Shown here one piece after another: positions 1 to 43,197 of a stretch of 64,000 bases of DNA. Each line of letters begins with the position of its first letter. Position 1 is the stretch's first letter. Made by a program: the position numbers and the translations under genes. Below the pieces are notes generated by a model. It was not told the origin of the DNA. It searched no databases and worked only from the letters and a program-made list of their open reading frames with translations. Source of the stretch: Monoplex corrugatus. Taxonomy: Eukaryota; Mollusca; Gastropoda; Littorinimorpha; Ranellidae. The stretch spans positions 53,821,212 through 53,885,211 of the forward strand of contig JAPXFY010000026.1 in assembly GCA_030674185.1 (NCBI GenBank), written 5' to 3'.

Positions 1-940
1 TTGTCACAAGAATGTGATCCGTGTCGCAGTCTGTTCCAGGCTTTGTTTTTGCATTGAGGACAGTTGATTTCCAGGATCTGTCAATGATAATATAATCAAT
101 CTGATTACGACACCTGTCTCCTGGAGAGATCCATGTGTATCTTCTGCGCAGTGGTTGTTGGAAGAAAGTATTTGTGATGTTCATCTCATTTGCCTGACAA
201 AACAGAGCCAGCATGTCACCTCTGTCATTTCGTTCTCCTAAACCATATGGTCCTATTCCACATTCTGTGCCAGTCCCCTCTCCAACTTTAGCGTTGAAGT
301 CACCCATCACAATGCATATTTCCTTTTTGGGAATTTTGTCTCTGATAGTTTGGAGGTCATTGTAAAAATTTTCTATTTCTTCTTCTGAGCTAGTGGATGT
401 TGGAGCATAAGCTTGAACTATGTTCAAAACAGCATATTTGGTATTTATTTTGACAGTGAGAAATCTGTCATTAATTGGATTATAGCTTTTCAGAGCTCCA
501 GCATGCTTTTTGTCCAGCACAATTGCTACTCCTCTTGAGCCACCTTTTTCATTTCCACTATATACAACTGTATGCTCTCCTACAGTAAAAAGTCCCTGCC
601 CACTCCATCTAACCTCACAGAGCCCTGTTATGTTCATCTTGCTCCTTTCTAATTCTTTGACTAGTAGGTAGAGCTTTCCTAATTCTAACATAGTCTGTAC
701 ATTCCATGTCCCTATATTCAAATCCTTTTTTTGCATTTTTTTCTTTTTGTGATTTTGCATTTTTGAGGAGTTTCTACATGTCCGCTTCCAATAACCTCCG
801 TCGGGTAATCCATTACCGTCATCACAGCTACCTTTCACAGACACGGACTCTCCCTCCCCAGTAGCCATTGAGTTCAGGTCCCCCCTGGGGGACTCAGAGG
901 ACACAGAACTATAATGTTTTCCATTTTGTAAGTTCATCAT
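1..940 (-). mobile_element. Non-LTR retrotransposon (RTE/CFDP2-like), endonuclease ORF, cut by window edge
   Basis: An uninterrupted minus-strand frame starts at the ATG at 940 and gives 313 codons before the window ends. After a basic lead of about 75 residues comes a full apurinic-like endonuclease domain. The landmark residues are in order: GTWN (N80), CEVRW (E109), AYAP (Y178), MGDFN (D214, N216) and DTDH (D308, H309). This is the family represented by craniofacial development protein 2-like and BovB/RTE LINE proteins. It nicks target DNA to prime reverse transcription. The reverse transcriptase must lie beyond position 1. No stop or frameshift is present, so the copy is young. The clade is inferred from the endonuclease style. 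Confidence 0.85.
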
Positions 941-1300
941 ATGCAAAAATTAGCAAAAGTACAAGCAAGTAGTTTGCGGGTGCCTTCTTGCCGCGCAGTG
1001 CACTTACAGTGCTGAGATCCTGACCATTGTTCCTTCGAAGAAATCATCTGCTCACGACATTGAAAAAGAAGCCATATATGAAAAGTGTATCTTCTTTACC
1101 CTCTTTTTCACCCATCCCCTGCTGCCAGGACTTGTTTGTATGCACCCCTTAGTCTGGCCCCTCCCCCAGCGACCTGTCCGGCTTGCTTGAAGCTGCCAGG
1201 GCCCACGAAGTCCCCGCCGGCATAGCTCCTGGGATCGTAAGGACACACAAGCTCCCCCGCCACAACAAGGCTGATGCAATTGGAGGGAGTAACTGGTTAA
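941..1300 (-). other. Probable 5' leader of the LINE; otherwise intron of PKN
   Basis: This stretch lies directly upstream of the LINE start codon. A short minus-strand ORF with no recognisable domain ends at 1052. It most likely belongs to the LINE 5' untranslated region. The boundary with unique intron sequence cannot be fixed without a second copy. From about 1300 to 1933 I see only unique-looking intron sequence. Confidence 0.35.
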
Positions 1301-1933
1301 TCTTAGTTCCTGCTAAGGGGAATAATCACTTTTGTCTTATCAGCTCTTAAGATATTTGTTAACATGTAAATTTTGTGTAGACAGGTAAAAATGTGGAAAT
1401 TAATTTAGTAGATTGGAAGACATTGACATTGATGGTGGTGAAAATTAAGTACTTGAAGCGAGACAGACATTTCAGGAATTTTGTTACTTGGAAGGATGAG
1501 AGATGTTTCAAGTATAAAGATATGGAGAAAAATGTTCTGAACTAGCCTTCAAAATTAACACATCAATACTCTGAACACCAGACAGTTTCTCTCTTTGGAT
1601 CAGTTATAAAAGATAGACACACAACTGTAAGCATGTCTTAGTAAATTGGACAGGAGACAGACTGAGGTGAAAAGTTTGTGAGTTGCACAGAAGACAAAAG
1701 CAGAAAATTAAGTATGTTGGAAGGCAGGAAAAGATTGCGAGACAGAAAAAGCAATAAAGTAATGAAATGGGGAGAGGAGGTGAGCAGGACATATGAAAAT
1801 TTCAATTAAGTATAGAGAGTGAGAGGTTTAAGTAAGCTGGATGGTAGAACTATAAATGATAACCGTTGTGTAACTGACCAGCGTACTGGTGCCGCCCTTT
1901 GACTCTGTGACATGGCAGTGTGTCTGTGTCTAG

Positions 1934-32857
<30,924 letters not shown>

Positions 32858-34750
32858 CCTCCATAACCTCAGCCAGTTACGGGAACATGTGATCATCAAC
32901 GTACAGTTTATGCCTGCAGGTGTAGGCAGGAACACAAGAGAGGAAATTCTATGCTGCGTTGTATCAACCCATAATATGATGTCTTGTGTGATCACCGGAC
33001 TGCAAGAGGAAGGAGGAAGCTTATGGGAAGAGCAAGTTGAGGGGTGGATGGGAGAGGGACTATTTAAGGAAGGGTCAGAGAGGATTAAGAGGGGGGGAGG
33101 GGGGTAGGCAGTGTGTGGGGTGAGCTCCTACCCAGTGTTGCAGAGAAGACGAACCTCAAGTCATCGTGTTCAAAACAGATATTGATGAACAATGTGTGTG
33201 AAGACTTGTGTGACCAGTGATCTAATCATGCAAGCTGACAATGCTTTCTGTGGATTTATGCAGAGTTACCGGGATTGTCTGGGTGCATTGCGCTTATTGA
33301 GATATGAGTGAGTGGACAGAATACAATTTTGACCCGTACAACATTGATTTGGTATTTCTTGCTTGATGTTTTGTTCGTTTTAAGCTGAAACTGGTTCTTA
33401 TTGGAATTATATGCACGTGACATGGAATGTACTACTATACAAAGCTGCACCTCAAGACATAACGTGTATATATATTTTTTCCCCTTCAGACTATGAATAA
33501 TTGTCTGCCATTACTTATGCTACCCTTGGCATAACATTTCTTGGATAAGTTTTTTTTTTTTCTTTTTTTCTTTGTCAGTCTGTCCATTCTTCTGTCTCAT
33601 ACATGCATACACATACCTGTTATTCTTATTATTTATACCATGTTTTATTTCTGTCATGTGTTATTAATTTATTCTCCATTTTAGGAAAGAGTTTCAGATA
33701 TGTAATAGATTTTGCACATGGTCTTCATTGTCAGTTCCATTTAAATTTCTTGCACTGTATTTGTAAATGGTGAAGTCCTTTCCCTTTATGCTCCTGACAG
33801 CAGAAGTGTACATATTTGTATATAAACTGTTCTTGTTTCTCATTTCTAAGTCTAAACAGTACTTGGATGTGGTTGAGGAAAACAGGTATGACATGAAATT
33901 TAAACAAACAATAAGCAAGCAAACAAGCAAGCAAGTGAACAAGCAAAGCAAAACAAAAGGTACTGATATTGTAATGAATAAAATAAAACAAAAATGACAG
34001 CAAGTGAAAGTAAAACAAGAACAACAACAACAACAACAAAACAAAAATGACAGCAAGTGAAAGTAAAACAACAACAACAACAACAACAAAACAAAAATGA
34101 CAGTAAGAGAAAGTAAAACAACAAAACGAAAATGACAGCAAGAGAAAATAAAACTACAACAACAACAAAACAAAAATGACAGCAAGAGAAACAATGGTGC
34201 ATGAATGTAGTGAGTGACTGGTTTTTTTGTTTTTTTTTTATAACTTGTAGCCGTGTGTATGGGGTCAGATCACTCCTCCAGCTGTGTTTACAAAGTACAG
34301 ATGGAAGGGAGACAAGTCTGCTGGTCATATTGATTAATAAACAGTGCCTACGATGCAATGAGATGGTTCTGGATATACATATCTGTAGACCACAGAATGT
34401 TAAAAACTATGAAATTCAATCATTATTCTACCACCACCTTGATACAGTTTTTAAAATAATTGACACCTGGCAACGAACATCAGAAAGAGATCTTAAGATA
34501 CCCTTTAAGTACAGACGTTTCTTGACATCCTGTGTTTTCCATATGCTGGGGAAAAGATTGCATCATTACTGTGTACAATAAAACAACTGTTGCTTCCATA
34601 GTTGTGGGAATCTATGCATGAAATTACACAGAATGATGTATTAGGCACTACAAAATGTATTTTAGGATGATTTATGTAATAATTTCTTGAAATTACTGCA
34701 TATTTGTAATATTTTGTGGAAATTCCAATAAAAAAACAACCCTCAACCGT
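32858..34750 (+). other. PKN: Probable PKN 3' UTR
   Basis: No new ORF of interest follows the stop. AATAAA hexamers suitable for polyadenylation occur at 34577-34582 and 34727-34732. The second is followed by an A-rich run. The true end cannot be fixed without transcript data. Confidence 0.5.
33990..34195. repeat. PKN: Tandem repeat, AAACAAAAATGACAGCAAG units
   Basis: About four units of AAAACAAAAATGACAGCAAG plus TGAAAGTAAAACAACAACAA with differing CAA counts. It lies in the probable PKN 3' UTR and makes phenylalanine/cysteine-rich false ORFs on the minus strand. Confidence 0.9.
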
Positions 34751-35890
34751 TCACAGTAGAAACACACACACACACAAAAAATAACATAAAAAGGAAAAAA
34801 TAGAAGATATGGCCTTCCTGAGGAAATCTAAAAGTATTCTGACTTTGGATGACCACCTACTGACAGATCTCTGACAGCTGACGAGCTACACAGAGCTGCA
34901 GTGTACTAGTGCACAAAGTGGCTCGACCCAATCACGTCGTCTGCTGCCACCACGCCACCCCCACCCCCACTCCATTAACCTATTCCTCGGAAGTGGTGAG
35001 TGATTTTACAATGTTGGGACTGTGTACTTAACACTTTGAAGGTGTTGGTTGGCCACCAGTATTGCCTGCGGCCACAAACCTTTTGTGTCACATGCTCGTA
35101 GGATCAGTAGGCTACTTTTCATGTCTGGTCTGTCTGGTACACATTTCACACCAACAGCGAGTAATTACTGCTGTTTCAATGTCCTCTTGTGTCAAAATTG
35201 TCTTCTGAATCATCCTACAGTCATTTATAAGTTCTGACTCCACTCGCATGCTTTCAAAGGTTGAAAACGTGCAGGATTTCAAGACAGTCCTGACGTTGCC
35301 ATTATACTGAAAACCAGTTTCTATTCTCAGAAAAATAAAACCGATCTGGTGAGGATTGCATAGGTCAAAAAAACATGTAAGGGAAGCCAATCAATTTTAT
35401 GAACCATCTCTGAGACTGACAACATCATTCAGTGCTTCATTCCCATTTACATTAGGCTGAAACGTGTGTCAAACTACCTTTGTTAATTTTGTTTGTGGCA
35501 TCGAGGTAGGCTTTGAGAGCTCTGTAAATTTTACATTGTCAGCACTTATGGGGTTAAAGCCCCATGTCACACTTGGGGGGGCGGGGGGCATACAGAGGTT
35601 AGCCAAAACAGACAGGGGTGGGGGATCTTCACAAGTAATAATATAGTATGAAATGAAAGATGGACAAGATTGTTCAGACAAAGCAGCTGAACACTAGACT
35701 AGACATAATACATCCACAAGAGCTTATTGTAGAGGTTGGCAGAGACAATACACAAAATGAATGCATAATCCACAGTGCATTGTGTCATTTCAGACTCAAG
35801 TTGTATGTGATTACAGCACTCATTCCTGAAAAGCCAAGATTAAGCACAACCAAGCATGGTTACCTAAGATCAGGTTCACGCCCTAGCTTG
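34751..35890. other. Downstream of PKN, nothing recognised
   Basis: No ORF with a recognisable domain and no shared repeat. It could hold regulatory sequence, but I see no specific sign. Confidence 0.4.
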
Positions 35891-35892
35891 AA

Positions 35893-36410
35893 TAATCCCG
35901 CGCCCACCTTCTGGAAATTCTGTGCTGGAAATTTTCTTTTTTTTCTGTCACTCTCTTTTGTTTCTGCCATGTTCCTTTGCTTTCTGTCATTTCTGCCTTG
36001 TTGGTCCATTCACCTGAATGTGTTCGATAAAGTCTTGCGTGATTTCTCTTAGAATTCATAATTGGGTACATGTAGGAAATGCATTTTTGGCTCTAGGGAA
36101 GTGAGATATACAGAAGCAATTTTAGATAACTTAGGCTCGTTTTTATATATATATGTTTTAGTGTCGTTATTTATGTTGAAATTTGTATTCAGGTATGTTT
36201 TATAAATCCCCTGTGTGATAAATTAGACGGAGTGGTCAGTGCCAGGGGCATCTGCTTAGACTACATGCATGAATGCATTGATATGTGTACTTAATTTTCT
36301 TTTCTTTTTTTTTTTTTTCAGTTGAAGTATTGTGTATGTTTTGAAACAGGTTATAGCCTTGTTTTGAAACAGGTTCTACGCCGTCAACAGGGCTTTAAAC
36401 AATAATAAAA
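35893..36410 (+). mobile_element. Dispersed repeat family D, copy 2
   Basis: The same ordered phrases as copy 1, from CCCACCTTCTGGAAATTCTG to AACAGGGCTTTAAACAATAA, with a T-run expansion near 36310. Confidence 0.75.
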
Positions 36411-36419
36411 CGGTATAAA

Positions 36420-36560
36420 AATAACCTTCAGTCCATCCAACTGTCAGTGGGCACCTGTCTCTCTTTGAATAAGGGAAAATAAAGCTGGAAGGATGAGGAG
36501 ATTGGTATCACTTTCATACTGCATGTTCCTAGAGAACAAAAAAAAGAAAAGAGATCTGAG
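36420..36560 (+). mobile_element. SINE B body fragment
   Basis: CATCCAACTGTCAGTGGGCA, GAGGAGATTGGTATCACTTT and CCTAGAGAACAAA follow the SINE B order. No head. It starts just after family D copy 2. Confidence 0.5.
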
Positions 36561-37714
36561 TATCTCGCTCTCCAACAATCATCACTCGGGTTATGGGAAA
36601 GATGGCAAAAATACAGGGAGATAAACTACAGCACCTGATTACATAATTGTCTTACAGTTTAGTGATGCGATCAGAGAGGGAGCCAAATGCAGAGAGACTG
36701 CACAAACTCGTACATTGTATTAGATAGTCACACTAGTAAAGAATGAGCTGAACATGGAATGATACACAAACAGTAGGTATTGATAACATGGAGAGGTGCA
36801 CAGGCTTAGCAGATTATTAACACTGTGTATGTGTGTGTGTGTGTAAAATGCTAAAAAGAAAGAGGTCATTTGAAAAATGATGAACAATGAAAAAATTGTT
36901 AAGATATTGGTTCACAAATGAAAATGATCTGAAGGTAGAAAGTTTGTGCAGCCCTGGGCATTCTTTACAGTGTGATAGCAATAATGCAGCCCAACTCTTC
37001 CTAAAGGCTTCACTGTTTAAGACGTGGGAAGTGGGGTGGGGTGGGGTGGGGGGAGCGAGCAGTGAAGGAGGGACATTGGACTTGCCATCAAAGAACTGCC
37101 CCAGAAGTAGTGATGTCTACCACCTCACTCCTGCATGACCTTATAGTTATGACATTGCTTATAGTTATGACATTGCTTACTTTTTTCTCCCCCTCCCCCA
37201 TATAATCTTAATAATTTGAAATAAATTTTAAAGCCATCTGAGAATGTTAACAGTGTGAAATAAAGCGATTCTTTTTTAAGCTTGGTATTAGCATCAAAGG
37301 ACAATGAACTGGATGCTGAGGAGCTGTACAAATGTAAGAAATGTGAACCACGAAAAAACATGATGATATTGACTTGATACTGTGGGAAGAGTGATAGAGA
37401 GAGAAGGTATTATTGGTATTGTCATTTATTTGACGAACCCAGTTTACTGATGGCCCTGAGGGGAAATGCTGTGATCAGAGATAAACCTGAATTTCACACA
37501 GTAAATCTTTGTGACTACACACATACGCACATGCACGCACACACACACACACACTAACCAAAAAAGCAAAAATACATTACTTTAAATAGATAAATGAATA
37601 AATGCTTGATCTCTGGCTGGGTCTCAAGTATATTGAGTTAAGCAGCGCCTAGTCGCATATTGCTGTTATTCCCAGATACAAAATCATGCTTGTACAGTTA
37701 TGGTTTTGTTGTTG
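36561..37714. other. Intergenic, nothing recognised
   Basis: Contains a GGGGTGGGGTGG run near 37035 and a CA run near 37535. No coding sequence is supported. Confidence 0.45.
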
Positions 37715-37920
37715 TTGTTGTTGTTTTTCTTCTGCCTTCTAATTGGACTGCACAGGTTTGAGTCCGGTTCCAGGAAAATTGTTGTCTGTAGCCTCCAATC
37801 AACCCAGCTATGAAAAGGTAGGGGAAGGAAAGCCATTGATAGAGAGAGACAGAGGAGATTGGTACCACTCATAATTTTAACCCCAAGAAAAAGTATGGTC
37901 TCTACCACCTTATTTCCCTA
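37715..37920 (+). mobile_element. SINE B copy
   Basis: B-box-like GGTTTGAGTCC at about 37756 precedes AATCAACCCAGCTATGAAAA, GAGGAGATTGGTACCACTCA and CCCCAAGAAAAAG. The A box is obscured by a GTT run just upstream. Confidence 0.6.
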
Positions 37921-38890
37921 CAACCTCTGGGATGTGGGATAATCTGTGTACCTTGACCAGCTGTGAACTCAGACCTTGTGAAAGTGTCCTCTTCACTGAC
38001 TAATGACACATCTGGCATTGACGCCTGTTGGCAAGAGAGAAATGCATTGTGTGGGTAAGTGTTGTACAGGGTCCAAGGCCAGTAAGATTTGCTTGATAAG
38101 GAGACCTCCTGTTTGTGTGACTGTAGGCTGCCTCTGGTCTTTGATTACTCTGTGTGCAGGAAATGTCGGAGTTGAGCGGATATTGCGTCTGAAGACAATC
38201 AGCACTTGAACAGTTTTTCAGGGAAGTTTTTTTTTTTATGTGAATCAAAACAATCGCCTGCATTTAGTAAAATATAGAACTTGGTGCACAACAAAAGCGG
38301 AATATGAATGCTTAAACTGATGAATGATTGTTAAAATGATTACATAAGCTTTCATGTTCGGTAATGTGTCTCGAGTTTTAAAACATTTAGACGTTTAGAT
38401 CATATCGTAATGTGATTTAACTACTAAACTAGTTCATATTCCAGGCTGAGGAAGATGGGCACTTTTCATGGGCTGTGCAGCATGAGCACATGCAGTTTTG
38501 TTGTTGATTTTAAATCATAAAAGAAGCAGTAAATAGCAATTTTAATAGTTCTGAATGAAATACTAATAAAGAAAAGATGGACGAGCTATTCAGAGTTCTT
38601 CCTTTTTCCGCTACTCTGAAGACCTTGCTGGCACATAGTGTTTTGCACAGGCTTAAGGAGTCTGCCAGGGAACTGCATGCAGATTTGGGTGCTGCACAGA
38701 GAGAATTGTCCAATTTTGTTGAATCCTGCTTGAACAAATTCCAAACACCACTCTTACTTTTCCTGTGAAGCATTCAGTGGACAAAAGGTGTAGTGTTGGA
38801 AGAGTGGTTTGCAGGACAGTGTGGTGACTCTAAGTGGTCTGCTGATCCCATGATAAAAGTAAGCTGTGTAAATGCAACACGCACACGTCT
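37921..38890. other. Intergenic, nothing recognised
   Basis: Short frames only. The sequence around 38500-38800 has no family resemblance I can name. Confidence 0.45.
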
Positions 38891-38892
38891 CC

Positions 38893-39420
38893 TAGTGGGG
38901 ATGCCAGAGGGCTCTTTCAGTATAAATGGTATCCCCACCTTCTGGATATTCTGTGCTAGAATTTCATTTTTCTGTCTGTCTCTTAATTTCTGCCTTTGCT
39001 TCTTGTTGTTTCTTCCTATCATTTTCTGACTTGCTGGTCCATTCACTTGTATGCACTCAATAAAGTCTTGAGTACTTTCTCTTAGGATTGATAATTGGGT
39101 ACATGTATTCAGTACATTTTTGGTTCTAGGGAAATAAGGTATGCGGAAGCAATTTTAGATACTTTAGACCCGTCTTTGTGTACGTTTTAGTGTATTTATG
39201 TTTAAATTTGTATTCAGATTTGTTTTTTTAAATCCCCTTTATGATAGATTGGATGGAGTGATCAATACCTGGGGCTTCTTTAGATTATGTGCACAACTGC
39301 ATTGATATGTGTACTTTATTTTCTTTTCCTTTTTTTTTTTCCTGTTGGAGTATTGTGTATGTTTTGAAATGGTTATAGCCCTGATATGACTACGCAGCCG
39401 GCTGGGCTTTAAACAAAACT
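38893..39420 (+). mobile_element. Dispersed repeat family D, copy 3
   Basis: From GGGGATGCCAGAGGGCTCTT to GCCGGCTGGGCTTTAAACAA, in the same order as copies 1 and 2. The upstream end begins at nearly the same phrase as copy 1. Confidence 0.8.
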
Positions 39421-40125
39421 CAATTACGATAAGTTTTCTGAATAAGTGGCATTGTTATCATGAGAATGAAGTGGTGTTGATGACCTGGTGGTAAAAAAAA
39501 AGAAGTGAGAAAATTCCAGTTTCAGTTCCTCGTCAGAAAGAAATATTGTTTTTACCTTCTAGACCTTGCGTAATGTTCTTGGTACTGGCTAAAATAATAC
39601 ACCAAGGTCCTGTGTGCACATGTACTTAGCAAATATAAAAGAACCCAAGATAACAAAGGAGTTGTCCCTGGCAGTAACAAAAACCCATGATAACAAAGGA
39701 ATTGTCCCTTGCAAAATTAATTCACATGGATACAATGATAGATGAACAAACAAAAAGGTACACACACATTTTCTATCTTGCTCTCACACACAAATAATTA
39801 CAAATGATGTTGATTGCGGTAGCCAACATGTACTACCATGCGAGACAAGTGCAGGCTGTGCAGCGATATAATGCCTACACAGCATGAGCCAAACATGTAG
39901 AACAGTGTATGCACACATGTCTGAGACAAACAAGGCTTGAACGCAAAAGAAATAGAGGTGAGACTAGAGGCAATCAAGGAATGTTTAGGCCAGTTGGTTT
40001 TATACATTTGCCAGATTTTTGTTGTTGTTGATTTCTTACCATGGACAGTTTTCGGATGAAGTGTGGCATCCTCTATTACATGTGTGGGAGATTTTTTGTG
40101 TGTGTGTGCTTGTATATTGCCAGTT
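39421..40125. other. Intergenic, possible SINE C scrap
   Basis: At 39830-39905 the phrase GTGCAGGCTGTGCAGCGATA resembles the end of SINE C. Nothing else is recognised. Confidence 0.35.
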
Positions 40126-40129
40126 ATCT

Positions 40130-40313
40130 CTTTTGACTCCCTCACCCTATCCACTGGCAACCTGCATTGTCAATGATTGCAAGGCAAAAACTTGACCCTT
40201 TGAGTCCTTCACCCTATTCACCAGCTTGCAGGAAGCTGGTGGATAGGGTGAGAGACTCAAAAAGTTCAGTTTTTTGCAGCTGGTGGATATGGTGCGGGAG
40301 TCAAAGGGTTATT
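40130..40313 (+). mobile_element. TTAA nested-hairpin MITE
   Basis: The left end has lost its TTAA (TTTTGACTCCCTCACCC). Long left arm, inner hairpin (GGAAGCTGGTGGATAGGGTG) and short right arm ending GGAGTCAAAGGGTTA are present. Confidence 0.75.
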
Positions 40314-40469
40314 AGTGCCCCATCTTGTACAGCATTCCTGTGCCACTTACCCTGTTTCCAATGTACAACACACCGCCAAATCACCAAGGTCACTGTTTGA
40401 GCATGAAGGGCCGCAGAATCTGGGAGTTTGTGACTGTGCTTTGAATAACATTATGGTGAGAATGGGGAT

Positions 40470-40690
40470 GATAGTATGGGAGTTCTGTTTCAGATTGAGA
40501 CTGCATGATGAGGCTGTACTCTACGCTTACTTTCATAATATATGCAGGCATCAGTCCGTCTCAAGAAATAACAGACACCTGCAGTGTTTGGTGGAGAAAT
40601 AATTTATGAGCACCTCTGTCAGTGATGCATCCATAGAGTAGATGAAGCCTGATTATGTGCTGCCAGTCTTCCCAGTGAGCTCATAGCATG
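40470..40690 (-). mobile_element. SINE A copy (body)
   Basis: On the minus strand it matches the 46352-46670 SINE from the GAGCTCACTGGGAAGACTGG part to TGCAGTCTCAATCTGAAAC. The tRNA head is not present. Confidence 0.65.
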
Positions 40691-40728
40691 CTAATGCTAG
40701 GTAAGAGGCCGTTGAGGCAGAAAAAAAC

Positions 40729-40914
40729 GTTTGACTCCCACAGCCTATCCACCAACTGCAAAAACTTAACCCTTTGACTCCCTCACCCTATCTACCAGCT
40801 TCCTGCAGGAAGCTGGTAAATAGAGTAAGGAAGTCAAAAGGTAAGTTTTTGTTTTGATAGCATGATTCACAATGCAGAATGCTGGTGGACAGGGTGCGGG
40901 AGTCAAAGGGTTAA
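40729..40914 (-). mobile_element. TTAA nested-hairpin MITE, full form
   Basis: The left end is decayed, the inner hairpin at about 40768-40842 starts TTAACCCTTTGACTCCCTCA, and the long right arm ends GGAGTCAAAGGGTTAA. Confidence 0.8.
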
Positions 40915-41204
40915 ATTGATAGTGTGTTGTATAAATCATTTTGACACATTGACTGGTTGTAAATGAAAACTATGCTTCGTTAAAAGGAGTTTGGATTATA
41001 TAAATATACGTATGTATTATACATGATGTGCTGAGGCTGCAGTGGGCATCATGTTGAAACACAAAAACTGTCATCAAATGAACAAATTTGTATTCTAGCT
41101 ATGAATCTGTAGTGATGATGCTGACAGCTGTGTCGAAGAGAACTTGAAGGGGCATTATGATGAAGAGGTAATACAAGTTACAAGATGAATAGTAGAGTTA
41201 TGTT

Positions 41205-41740
41205 TGTGACATTACCGAAAAAAAGGGAATACCATTCAGAGTAGGCTACCTTGAATACAGTTATGATTGGTGTTTGTGACATTACTGAAAAAAGGGAATG
41301 CCATTCAGAGTAGGCTACCTTGAATACAGTTATGATTGGTGTTTGTGACATTACTGAAAAAAGGGAATACCATTCACAGTAGGCTACCTTGAATACAGTT
41401 ATGATTGGTGTTTGTGACATTACTGAAAAAAGGGAATACCATTCAGAGTACCATGAGCACAGTTATGATTGGTGTTTGTGACATTACTGAAAAAAGGGAA
41501 TACCATTCAGAGTAGGCTATCTTGAATACAGTTATGATTGGTGTTTGTGACATTACTGAAAAAAAGGGAATACCATTCAGAGTACCATGAGCACAGTTAT
41601 GATTGGTGTTTGTGACATTACTGAAAAAAGGGAATACCATTCAGAGTAGGCTATCTTGAATACAATTATGATTGGTGTTTGTGACATTACTGAAAAAAAG
41701 GGAATACCATTCAGAGTACCATGAGCACAGTTATGATTTG
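41205..41740. repeat. Minisatellite with 69-bp and 64-bp units
   Basis: Eight units share GTTTGTGACATTACTGAAAA and GGGAATACCATTCAGAGTA. They then continue either as GGCTACCTTGAATACAGTTA or as CCATGAGCACAGTTA. After three or more units of the first kind the two kinds alternate. Confidence 0.93.
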
Positions 41741-42758
41741 TACAGCTGTAGTGCTTGCATGTGCTATGAATAATGGATCCACTACATGCCTGTTTTCCGT
41801 GGTGTAGAGAACTGCAGATGTAGCGAAAGGGTAATGGTAAAGAGAAGGGAGGAGAACTGTAGTTGCTAGCTTTATCCATGCTCAGGAAGACAGGATGGAA
41901 AGTTGATGATACAAAGAGTAGCCAGTAACAAGATTTTGATGTGTACATATGCACATGTATGTAAATTAACATTTTTGTATGCGTATAATCATTGCTTTTG
42001 ATCGTGTTCGCAGAAGCTGCTTTTGATCATGTTGGCAAATACTGTTACCGTCTACAATTACGTTCACTCTTGTTACAATTGTGTATTAATGTGCTAATAC
42101 TGTGTTTGTGTGTGTGTATGTGTATACATACATACATACACACAGACATGTATGTGTATGTGTGTGTGTGTGTATATATATATATAGTTAAACCAAAACA
42201 GCATCTAGAAGCGAACCTGTAGAATAAAACACTCACACCAGTGTCATTCCATAGCTGTGTTTGTACTGTTACACACTGGATCAAGTCAGTGTGCTGTATA
42301 TGCCTGTATATTGTTGTCTAGAGAGTGTACACTATCTTTACCAACTCACCCCCATCGTATTTGCATTTCAGGACATTGGTTGGTCTATATGCTACTCCCC
42401 CATAGGTGTAGACCTGTAATGACTTGCTTGTAGATGTGGTGTATGTGTGTAACCAGATGCATATTGATGTGTAGGAGGATGTGAACATGTGAAGGTTGAT
42501 AAATATTTGTGTACATATTTGTCACAGACTGATTGATATCTGTGGTTTGTGGCTTTTTATGTGTACCTGTATGATATGCTCACGCTATGACAAAAGTATG
42601 TGTATTCTTCTTTTATATGGAACTGTATCAGTATGTATGCTATGTTCTTACTCGGGTGACTGTGTTCATTCGATGGATGATGGATGGAGGTGTGTAGCAA
42701 AATGAGTGAAAGCTGTATTCCTGGTGGAAGCTGTTCATATGAAGATGTAGGAAATTTC
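41741..42758. other. Intergenic, nothing recognised
   Basis: Contains TG/CA/TA runs near 42105-42185. No gene is supported. Confidence 0.45.
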
Positions 42759-42951
42759 TTAACCCTTTGACTCCCACACCCTGTCCACCAGTATCTTGCA
42801 TTATCAACCATGCTAGCAAAGCGAAAACTTGACCCTTTGACTCCCTCACCCTATCTGCCAGCTTTCTGCGGAAAGCTGGTGGATAGGGTGAGGGAGTCAA
42901 AGGGTTAACTTTTTGTAGTTGGCGGACAGAGTGTGGGAGTCAAAGGGTTAA
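42759..42951 (+). mobile_element. TTAA nested-hairpin MITE, near-consensus
   Basis: TTAACCCTTTGACTCCCACA at the left, long arm with CCATGCTAGCAAAGCGAAAA, almost perfect inner hairpin (42831-42906) and short arm ending GGAGTCAAAGGGTTAA. One of the best preserved copies. Confidence 0.88.
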
Positions 42952-43197
42952 AGCTGCAAGTTGTCCAGCTCTTGGCCTTGGCTCTGTGAGGGACAGAGGT
43001 ATGTGTGTCTTCATTTTATTTTTCATGGGAGGTGAAAATCAATGTAGACCATCTCAGGTTTACATAAAATTGTCATGTTTGTTTGTTTTTTAAATAAAAG
43101 ATGTGAAGGAAATGTAAATAAATATTTAGAGTTCGGGGGAGGGGTATTTGAGGGTATGACTGGAAAAATTTAATAAACTTGATGGAAAGAGGGTGTC

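Noticed and set aside
33694..34358. Cysteine/phenylalanine-rich minus-strand ORFs that look like membrane proteins
   Set aside because: Produced by the AAAACAAAAATGACAGCAAG tandem repeat in the probable PKN 3' UTR.
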